In this document: piece after piece, positions 48,641 to 58,369 of the stretch
How the letters are laid out: every line of letters starts with the position of its first letter
How positions within the stretch are numbered: the first letter of the stretch is position 1
Source: Phycomyces blakesleeanus NRRL 1555(-)
Lineage: Eukaryota; Mucoromycota; Mucoromycetes; Mucorales; Phycomycetaceae
Assembly: GCF_001638985.1 (NCBI RefSeq)
Contig: NW_017265173.1
Coordinates: forward strand, 255,710-319,709
Direction of reading: 5' to 3'
Length of the DNA: 64,000 nt
Made by a program: the position numbers and the translations under genes
Notes under the pieces: generated by a model
Seen by the model: the letters and a program-made list of their open reading frames with translations, nothing else
Told to the model about the DNA's origin: nothing
Databases searched by the model: none

Positions 48641-49607
48641 TACATGGCATATAATGATACATATTTATATACAAGCTTAATAATAATACTAGCAATATAC
48701 TTTGCACATATACTAGCTCATATATTAGTTATATGAGTAATACATACCTTTAGTTATACCAGCTATGAATGACTGAACTCTTCTTTATGATTTATAATTG
48801 TTGATGCTTTTCTATTGAGCGAACGTTCAAACAATCCCATTCCTGAGTTGTGTAAAGCTAAAGTAAAGAATATTATAAATATACATACTTAAAAGTTTTT
48901 TTTTGTAATTACCTCATGTATACTCATTAACAGCTTTAAGTAATTGTGATTAAAGACGAAGTCTAAAAAATAAGTTAATATACAAAGTAAATGCACATAG
49001 CCCAGTAAGCTTACCTTTATAATTTGTTTGCATTCAAAGATTGTCTGGTAGCTACCATGCTGCAGCACAAGCCCGAAGTAATTGAAAGCACCTACTCATT
49101 AATAGCTAGCCAGATGGTTTAGTATGCCCTATAAAATATCAGTTTAACAAGACAGTAACTTACACTGATTGTCTTTTGAAAAAGGAAGTCAAGAGCGTAT
49201 TATATAGTATCTGCTTGAATAAAACTATAAAAAAATATGTTTTTTTAGTTGCATTAGTCTTTTTTTTTTTTAAAAAAATCAATGCACAATTGTAGTACTT
49301 TTATATCAAAAGTGTCTTGAAGTTTGAGTGGTGCATGTTGTTTGAATGTGATTACATGAAAAGCAAAGGAAGAAAGTAGACAAAATGAGTCGATTTGTCA
49401 TTGATTAAAAAAAAGGAGATTGTAAAGAGAATTATTTTTTATTGTTGTGGAAGATGGTGATAATAGGGAGTCAAAAAATGTTTTTTAAATACGACGGCTC
49501 CGCATGTTTCTTCTTGGTGGTAAGGATGCCACACTACTTTCTGCCCCACCAAGGCTACTTTTAAAAATATAGTTTAGTCAGTGTATTAAGTCTTATGTTT
49601 GAGCAAT

Positions 49608-50412
49608 CTATATATAACTCAACTCTTCTTCTTGAACTTCTCCACTCAACTTCGCCTGCATATTTTTTTAATAAAAAAGTATTAATGAAATATCTTGCAT
49701 GACACTAAACTTAATACGTACAATTTGGCGCTTGTCTGTTTGGGGTCCAGCATTCATCACTTCTTGAAGGAAAAGAGCAGCAGCCCATTGACCTCTGTAT
49801 TCGTGTAGAGCGAACTAGTAGTTTGAGAAGATTAACTCCTCGAGTCTCAAAGAGTAGTACAATTTTTGCTGACTACTCAATTTTCCCCAGTTCATCCTTA
49901 CAATGCCATCTTCACACATGATACGTTGGCATTGCCTTGTATACATGTGGAACTGGAGTCTAATGAGCTTCTGCTCTTCTGCAGATACATTAACATCCGT
50001 TCCCTGTTGCTTCTTTCACAGAAAATTTATCAGTGCATTGATCCTAGAAGTTGCACTTGGTGTCTTGTTGGTTCTTGTTAGTATAAAACCAAGACGGGCG
50101 TCAGTCATTGTAGCAGGAATATGTCTTACTTCTCTATCATCTGGATGATTTACTAAGTAAGACATTCTGGCTTGTGTGGCACTTTGTTTACCTTTTAATA
50201 AAGTGATTTTATAAGTAAATATTATACAAAATAAAATATTATGCTTGCATTACCTGCATGAAAGCTGTGTGATATGTCTTCTCTTACAAGCTGTTGCTGG
50301 CTGGTAACAGTTGCAACAATTTTGGCAACAGAAGCCTGAATATCAGAGAGTTCTTCACAAACTACAGATCTCACTGTGCTCAGATTGATGTTTTCAGAGA
50401 TGTTGTTCATGT
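49608..50412 (-). pseudogene. Accessory gene divergent from the second Tnp2-like transposase
   Basis: Exon 1 encodes MNNISENINLSTVRSVVCEE and a heptad-like run (LSDIQASVAKIVATVTSQQQ). After an intron come HPDDREVRHIPATMTDARLG, TPSATSRINALINFL, a TGA near 50028, then EEQKLIRLQFHMYTRQCQRI, MNWGKLSSQQKLYYSLRLEE, a TAG, and HEYRGQWAAALFLQEVM. A last exon ends SYI*. The plan (N-terminal coiled coil, C-terminal helical W/L-rich domain) resembles short proteins that I associate with Mucoromycota transposons. Its start lies 275 bp from the transposase start, so both could share one promoter region. Confidence 0.45.
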
Positions 50413-50686
50413 TGTAAATGTTTGCAAGAATAAAATAAAGTAAAAAAATAGGGGAAAGAAAGGCAATTACTTATAGAAATAAGAACAAAAGAGCAAAATA
50501 TTGTGCACCTAAAAAAACTCATGTAATCATAAGATCAATAACATTGTTTCTGACTAGCAATAGCTTTTCTTCTCAAATTGGAAAAAAAAGTATAAAAAGA
50601 GCAGTATATGATTTATTTAAAGTTTTAGATAATAATATTTATTATATACAAACCTCTCACATCACAAACACATACTTTTTATCAAA

Positions 50687-52454
50687 ATGAACCTATCAAA
50701 CAAAAGAGCAAGAAGTTCTAATAACATTTCTTCATACATTTGTGACGTGTGTAACTTGGATTGCTATACAAGTAAACAGCTCTGGAACCACAAACGAATC
50801 CATAAAAAAAATACTAGTTCTGCCTTTTCTGCTGGTTCTTCTACTTATATTTCCTTGGATGATGAGGACTTGTTATCTCTCATAGATGACAATATAACAG
50901 AAGGTACAAATTTAGATTACTCCACCAGTAAAATCAACCCTTTAAATACTAATTGTGTTTGACAGACATACCCTTTGACCCATTCCAACCAAGAACGTAT
51001 AAAGCATCACGTAATTTTGAAGCTGGTGATGAAGGACATGTATACGGTGATAATATCTTTACCGAGAATATCTTCACTACTTCACAATTATTAAGTATTG
51101 AGCTGTATGATATTGTAACTTCATTCAATGTATCTACTGAGTACAATTATCAGCTTTTCAATCTGATGAACATGGTATTCCAAGACTATGATAAACTCTC
51201 AAAAGGTACAGTATATTCAACCAAATTATCTTGAAGTATATCAAAAAGCTAATCATTGTATTAAACTCATAGAATATTCCTCAGAAATTATCCAGGCTGA
51301 ACCTGTCAATACCCTGCTCAAGAAAAAAACAGCAATAAAGGCTCACATATATGACATATGCAAGAATGTCTGTAAGCTGTATAACAATACTCAATGCAAA
51401 GAAGAATGCCCCCACTGTGGCAGTAAAAGCTTTCTTGAGCCCACAGGTGATGCCCCCGCACCTTTGGTCTCAGTGAAGACAATGAAGATGATGTCACTTG
51501 GCGATCAACTGGCTCGACTCCTTGGCAATAGTAATACAAAGAAGAAACTCCATTACAGAGCAAACAGGCAGCTTATATCCAATGAGTTGTCTGATTACTT
51601 TGACAGAAAGATTATAAGGCCCTAAAGGCCCAGCACTTTTTCCAGTCCTCTGACAATATTGCTCTTGCCTTGTTCTTGGATGGTTTTGTAAACCAGAAAA
51701 ATCAAAGCAGCAATTGACCATTGTACATGTGATGATTTTGAATTCTGATCCATTAATAAGGTAATAGAACTAGCTTCTATCATTTAATTTTATTATTATT
51801 ATTATTATTTTCATAAAAGAAGCTCATTTTTTTTAGATATATCAACAAATATCTTATCCAACTTGCCATTATACTCGGAAAGCCTGTAGATCTTGATTCT
51901 TTCTTGTTACCCATAATAGATGAAGTCATTAGCTTAGGCAAATATGGGCTGATTATAAAAAAGTTTGACGGTGAAAGGATTGTGGAAAAAGTTCACATGG
52001 TGATGACCTCTGGAGACATTCCTCAAATAAGTGAAAAAAGAAAAAGAAAATAAAAAATAAAACTTACAAAATTAGCAAAATAGGTTACAAAGTATTGCCA
52101 TCATAAAGGCCACAATTCCAGATATGGTTGTCATGTATGTGAAGTATTAGGTCAAGTCTCCTTAAGAGGTAGAGGCATGTACTTTAAAAACTACAGTGCT
52201 CCTCTAAGGCCAAAGATCGACTTTGTTAATGTCAACACTGTAAGTACATCACTACCCAAAAAAGAGAGAAATATTAATAAAAATAAAAATAATATACTAA
52301 TAAATACTTTTTTATATATACAGAATACTAACATTCAAGAACCCAACATCTTTGCACGGCTATCTACCTTTACTGGGTCTTCCTTCTATGGTCTGCATGA
52401 GATGCACTTAATTGGACATGATATAGGAAAGCTTGTCCACAAGCTAATAGTACT
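50687..52454 (+). pseudogene. Second Tnp2-like transposase, N-terminal part, cut by an LTR retrotransposon
   Basis: The N-terminus has a classical C2H2 zinc finger, CDVCNLDCYTSKQLWNHKRIH. An intron (about 50905-50967) joins to DIPFDPFQPRTYKASRNFEA. Family motifs follow in order: AHIYDICKNVCKLYNNTQC with CPHCGSKSF, LGDQLARLLGN, NIALALFLDGFVNQK, RYINKYLIQLAIILGKP, LDSFLLPIIDEV, VHMVMTSGDIPQIS, HNSRYGCHVCEVLG, RGRGMYFKNYSAPLRP, and TFTGSSFYGLHEMHLIGHDI. Stops and frame changes occur near 51236, 51625 and 52050. The sequence ends at HKLIVL, where the LTR begins. The C-terminal half is absent from this window. Confidence 0.65.
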
Positions 52455-52997
52455 TGTGGTGATCCAGACACTCGGATGTTGGATTTATCACATATAAGAA
52501 CATATTCATATTGGGATAGCGTAGTAGCTATCATCTTGTCAGTATAAAATATATATAATCAATTAAGTAATCAGCCTTATAATTATTACAGTTAGTACTG
52601 TAGATAATATATTAAAGATTGTTAAGATAATTATATCATACTGCCGGGTAAACTGTGTCAGATCGATATGGAGCTAATTTAGTAGGAAGTCCTAAAGCTC
52701 TAGTATAAAAGAGAAAAGAATAGCTAAGAGCTAAAGAAGTATGATTTATGACTTGATGTCATAATTGTAACACCGACACTAGTTAAGCAGTAAATACACT
52801 CTAATAACCAAATATAGTAAAGGAAGAAAGCCTTAAGAAACTAAGACGTAATGACAAGAGCAGATTGTGTTTTCTTATAAAAAGGGACACTTTTCATTTA
52901 TGAATAAAGATAACTGATATACAGTCTGAAAGTATTTCTATACGTCTCTATTATCAAATATTTTATTTTTCTATCGTTTCGTACCTAAAATACCACA
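52455..52997 (+). repeat. 5' LTR
   Basis: It runs TG...CA, 543 bp. It carries a TATA-like box at 52876-52884 (TATAAAAAG) about 120 bp before the end, which fits an internal promoter. The gag ATG is only 22 nt past its end. Confidence 0.93.
52876..52884 (+). promoter_or_regulatory. TATA-like box in the 5' LTR
   Basis: TATAAAAAG is in the last quarter of the LTR and is also kept in the 3' LTR copy at about 61369-61377. It is the likely start signal for the genomic RNA. Confidence 0.5.
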
Positions 52998-53019
52998 TTT
53001 TTTACTTTGAATTCTCGAA

Positions 53020-56000
53020 ATGTCTCAACAATCTGCTGTCAACTCTACTATTGTTTCTGGTGAAGAAACCGCCCGTGTCAACTCTGGTGTCATTCCTTCT
53101 CCTTCTGCTACTGGTACTGCCAACCACGATGGTGATACCGTGATGACTCCCTTGGGTTCTGAGGATGGCGCCTTTGATTCTGAAGAAGGTTCTTCTGGTT
53201 CCGATGCTGGCCGTTCTGGTTATGAGGGTGCCAATTCTCCTCGCATCTATTTGGGTAACTCTGGAGTCAGAGTTAACAACAACCTTGTGGCCACCGTGGA
53301 GATGTTGCTGGCTTCTGCTGAGGAGGATCTCAATGCTAAGAAGGGCAACTACTACGCTGCTCTAGGCCACTACTTGGGTGTTTCCAAGAGGGATCCCACC
53401 TCTACTGCTGCCAAGTCTGCTTCCAAGGGTTCCAAGGAAGCACAAGAACTGTTTGCTGAGGCTGAGCAAATCCTCAAGGATCTCAAGGCTTCCACTGCTC
53501 CTGCGTCTAAGCCTCATGACAAGAGATGCACTCTGGTTCCCAGTAACCTACCTTTTCTCCAGCTTTGTTCTGAGGGTCCTCTGGTGAAGGCCAACCATGA
53601 TGTGTTCGATTCGGTGTATGACTTCTGCCAGGAGTTTACCACAGTCCTGGAAGCACACTCTCTGTTCTTGGATTCCTGCTGGGAACGTCTGTTGCCCACT
53701 TGTTTGAACAAAAAAGAACGTTCTTGGTTTGAGGACAAGCTCAAAGGCAAGGCCTACAACTGGAAGAAGGCCGAAAGTATTCTTCTGGATCACTATGACA
53801 CGCCGTTCCATAAGTTCCTGAACATGGATCGTGTCTGGTGCATGAAACAAGGCAAACGAGAATCCACTCGTTCTTTTGGTGCCAAGTTCCAAAAGTTCCG
53901 CCACCAGGCCTCGTTGGACGATGGTGTTCAATTGGTTCTCTGCTTCTGGTGGAATCTGCGCCCGGAAGTCCGGGAAGCTTGTCTCATTTCTTTGTCAGCC
54001 AACTATGGCACCAAGATGCCCTCAAAGATTGAGGACATCATCTCGTTGGTGAGTGTGTCAACAAGTGACTCCACTGCTTTGTTACATAATCCTGCCAATG
54101 GTACTGCCGCGTCCTCCTGGAGTTCGTTTGCTGCTCACAATGGTGCGTCCTCTCTCTCTGCTGGTTCCCACAAGGGAAAGAAAAGGTCTTTCTCTCGCGA
54201 GCGTGGTTCTCAGTCTCCCAAGAAGTCATGGGACTTCAAGAAGGTGATGAAGGATAGCATCTGTTTCTCGTGCAAGGCTCCCTGGGTTAAAGGACACTCC
54301 TGTCCGGAACGGGAGAAGTACTTGACAAAGGTGTCAAGGATGGCAGTCTGCTCCTCTGCTGGTAGACCAGCAAGAGCTTCCACTGTGGTTGAGGGGAGTC
54401 CCTCGTTGTCTTCGTCAGAGTACCAAGACAACACTAGTGCTCTGGCCAAGATGGCATTAGATTGTAAGTACAATCTTAAAGACATGGTTATTAAAAGAGA
54501 TTTTAAGAATATGAGCACTAATATTACCTTTCCTATTTTGGCAAATAATTCTATTAGAACCATCTCCTTGTTGGACTGTGAGGCCATGTTCAGTTCGGTG
54601 GACAAGAATTTTTGCTTGAAGAATGGAATAGCCATTAGTTATATCAATCACATTAATAAAGATTTGTTGAACAAAAACAATGTTCATAAGTATTTTATTT
54701 GTTTGGCTGATAGCAATACCCAGATTAAAAGGATCAGTACTTGTGTGATCAGTGTAACTTGCAATAGTAAGACTATTCAACGCGAGTTTGAAGTGATGAA
54801 TTTAACTAATAGTCATGAGTATGATTTCAGTATTGGTGCTGATTATATGTCTTCTCTTGGTATTGGTATTTATGGTTTACCTTTATCATATGATGATGCT
54901 GATTCAAGTGAGGAACGTAGAGAAGCCGATAGACGCTTCAATAATAAGAGTGATCTTCTTGAATCCATTGAGAGAGAAAATGAACAAAAGGAAAATAATC
55001 CGGCTGTAGGTCCCAAACAGTTTGAGGATGCTATGGATTATATTCGACCGTTCATTAAAGACAATCAAGATATTCCTAAGGGTTCGTTTTGTACTATACC
55101 TGAAAGTGTTGTATGTTTGGACACTCCAGAAAATACTACAGCGTTCAGAAGCCCTTATCCCATTCCTTACAAAATGCAAGGTGTAGTGAATGAACAGGTG
55201 AAAGAATGGCTGGACAATGGTATAATTGAAAGAGCATCTGCAAACACACAATGGAATACGCCTTTGACTGTTGTCAAGAAGACGAATGGTAAAGGAGAAA
55301 TTACTGGATATTGCGTTTGTCATGATCCCAGATTAATTAATTGCCTGTTGAAGTCAATTGATCGTATGCCTTTGCCATTGATCAGTGAATTGTTTGAAGA
55401 TTTAAAGGGTGCGAATATTTATTCCACTCTGGATTTGAAATCTGCGTTTAATTCTTTGAGGTTGAACCCAAAGAACACACACAAACTTAGTTTCACATGG
55501 CATGGCGTACAGTACAAACCTATTCGTACAGTGTTTAGTATAAAGCATGTCAGTTCACAATTTCAAAGAACTATGAGTATAGCTTTGGAAGGACTATCTT
55601 TTGTACGGTTTTTTTATGGATGACATTGTTTGTGCAAACAAAACGTTCAAGGAACACAAGGAACACTTGAAGCAAGTGATTGAGAGATTAACAAGGGTCA
55701 ATTTGAAGTTGAATCCGAAAAAATGTCATTTCTTTCAGAAAGAAATTTATTTGCTTGGTTTTCATATTTCACCTGAAGGAATTACAATGGACCACAGAAA
55801 ACTTGTTAATATTCTTGAATTTTCTCAACCAAAGACGGGTAAAGATATCCAAAGTTATTGTGGGTTGATCAACTATTTTAGAATATTGATTCCGAATGTA
55901 TCTTCTATTATGTCGCCACTAGATTCATTGAGAAATGAAAAGTCGATTACCCATTTATGGACAGATAAGCATCAAACTGCATTTAATAACTTAAAAAAAG

Positions 56001-57922
56001 CACTTTTGAGTGATCTGGTGTTGTCATACCCAGATATGAACTCTCCTTTTAGTATCAGCTGTGATGCATCTCTTACTGGTATTGGTGCAGTGTTGTATCA
56101 AGTCAAGGATGGCAAGAAAAAAAATATTTCTTTCGTGGCTAAGAGCTTATCCCAAAGTAAAAGAAAGTATTCTGCGACCAAAAGAGAATTAATAGCATTA
56201 GTATTTGCACTCAAGCGTTTTCACAAGTATGTCTATGGTTCTCACTTTACCTTGTACACGGATCACAAGGCATTGACATATCTTCACACCCAACGTGTTG
56301 CGAATCTGATGATGATCGCATGGATGGACACGATTTTACAGTATGACTTTAAGATCGTTCATTTGCCTGGTGTTTCGATTGTGCTTCCTGATGCATTTTC
56401 ACGTTTGTCTGAAGAGACTGAAACATTATCAAATGAACTGGGTGGGGATAGTGTGGTTAGAGCCATCATGAGAAATAGTGCTGTCACTATGAAACCACTA
56501 CCAGACATCTTGAGTGGTGAGTACTTTACTCCTCCCACATAAAATGAAAGGAATAAGTTATTAGTTGAAGAACATTTGAAAGGTCATTTTGGTGTAGAAG
56601 CTATACTACATGCCTTAAAGAGAAAACGTACCTATTGGACCAGCTTGAAGAGTCAAGCAAATGATCTTATACAATCGTGTATACAGTGTCAATGTCATAA
56701 TATCACAAGAAAAGATTATAATCCTTTAAGACCTGTGACTGCAACACTTCCTGGTGACAGTTGGGGAATAGATCTGGCTGGGCCATTTACAACGTCGACT
56801 AGAAGAAATGAGTACTTGTTAGTGATGATATACATCGCAAGCAAGTTTTATGTATTGCGTGCCATACCTGATAAAAGGGCAGCTACGATTGCGTTACAAG
56901 TACTGGACGTCATTAGTACATGGGGTCTGATGAGAAAGTTGCAGAGTGATTGTGGACGGGAGTTTGTGAACTCGCTGATGACATGTATAAAAGAGAATGT
57001 TGGTTTTGAACATGCGTTGATTTCGCAGTACTATTCTAGAGCTAATGGTACAAGTGAAAGAGCTGTCCAGTCAGCAGTGAGTACCATTAAAAAACAAATA
57101 GTTGGTAATGTCGCTGATTGGGATCAGAAGGTGCCATCTGCACAGTTGTTTTTGAATAGCAAGTATAATGCTAGGACTAAGAGTACGCCATTCTCGTTAA
57201 TGTTTGGAAGGAATCCAAATGGTTTTGTTGATTTTAGTAAAGAAAAGGATAGTGCAACTGCTGAACAGATTCAGAAAGAGTTGCAAGAAAAAATTAAAAG
57301 AATGAATGAGATAGTCTACCCTGCCATATTTGAACACGTAAAGCATGTCACAGAAAAGCAAAAGGAACGCTTTGATGGAAGTCACAAAATGATAGATCTG
57401 GTTCCAGGAACCACAGTAATGATTTTGGTGACAGAAAAACAGAATAAATTAGATCCGAAGTATAAGAGATTCTACACTGTTATTAGAAAGACTGCTGCCA
57501 ATACTTATGTATTGAAAAATGAAAAGGGATTTTTAGAACCAAGGAATTATCCTCCTTCTTTATTGAAAAAAGTATCTGACAAGGTATTAGAGCAAAAGAA
57601 TGACTTTTTTGAAGTCAAAGCAATTATTGGGCACATGAAAGATGACAAGAACAATTATTTGTATAGATGCAAATGGTTGAATTATGATGAGTCTCACGAT
57701 ACCTGGGAGCCAGAGGATCATTTTACCGATCCTAAGTTCATAAAGGAATACTGGCAAAGAATTGGTGAAGCACCAGAAGGTATCAAAGTCATCAATAAGG
57801 CCAAAAAGAAATTATTAAAGGATATGAAAGTTGCATATTCCGCACCTAAAGAAAATTCAGGTACTAAAAGAAAGAATTGTGCAAAGACAGCTTATCAAAA
57901 GAAGAAACGCAGTAAGATCTAA
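53020..57922 (+). pseudogene. gag-pol polyprotein of the gypsy element, one frameshift and one stop
   Basis: Frame 1 (53020-55623) holds Gag (from MSQQSAVNSTIVSGEE), a zinc knuckle (CFSCKAPWVKGHSC), a protease region with LLDCEAMFSS in place of the usual D-S/T-G, and the RT up to the catalytic site. A run of seven T (55609-55615) shifts the frame exactly before FFMDDIV. Frame 2 continues through RNase H (SISCDASLTGIGAVLYQ, YTDHKALTYL) to a TAA at 56540-56542, then the integrase: HHCC finger (HLKGH...CIQCQC), catalytic GIDLAGPF, LQSDCGREF and ANGTSERAVQS, and a C-terminal chromodomain (YRCKWLNYDESHDTWEPEDH). A chromodomain usually directs integration to chromatin. Gag-pol appears to be one frame, as in Tf1/sushi-type elements. 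Confidence 0.9.
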
Positions 57923-58020
57923 ATAAAGAATTATTTGAGCACCACAGTACTCGTTTTAAAAAAAAAAGAACAAGCTGATCAGAAGAATTGTATAGAGTAC
58001 TTGAACGGTATTTAGTTAAT

Positions 58021-58036
58021 ACCTGGGTGGAGATAA
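58021..58036 (+). promoter_or_regulatory. Polypurine tract before the 3' LTR
   Basis: ACCTGGGTGGAGATAA directly precedes the LTR's TGTGG; the purine-rich core GGGTGGAGA is the probable plus-strand primer. Confidence 0.6.
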
Positions 58037-58369
58037 TGTGGTGATCCAGACACTCGGATGTTGGATTTATCACATATAAGAACATATTCATATTGGGATA
58101 GCGTAGTAGCTATCATCTTGTCAGTATAAAATATATATAAACAATTAAGTAATCAGCCCAATAATTATTACAGTTAGTACTAGAGATAATATCTTAAAGA
58201 TTGTTACAATAATTATATCATACTGCCAGGTAAACTGTGTCAGATCGATATGGAGCTAATTTAGTAGGAAGTCCTAAAGCTCTAGTATAAAAGAGAAAAG
58301 AATAGCTAAGAGCTAAAGAAGTACGATTTATGACTTGATGTCATAATTGTAACACCGACACTAGTTAAG
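58037..58369 (+). repeat. 3' LTR, first part (333 bp)
   Basis: It matches 52455-52787 with about ten differences by hand count, and ends at ...CGACACTAGTTAAG where the MULE begins. Confidence 0.93.

Larger units (their letters stand above)
47341..49607. other. Repeat-rich non-coding stretch between the two Tnp2-like units
   Basis: No gene is supported. It contains three tandem arrays (listed separately), several GCCACACTA motifs, and a C/T-rich run at 47655-47730. It probably includes the terminal or subterminal regions of the flanking elements, but I could not find a clean terminal inverted repeat. Confidence 0.5.

Noticed and set aside
53165..54247. Extra frames in and against gag
   Set aside because: Shadows of the G+C-rich gag coding frame.
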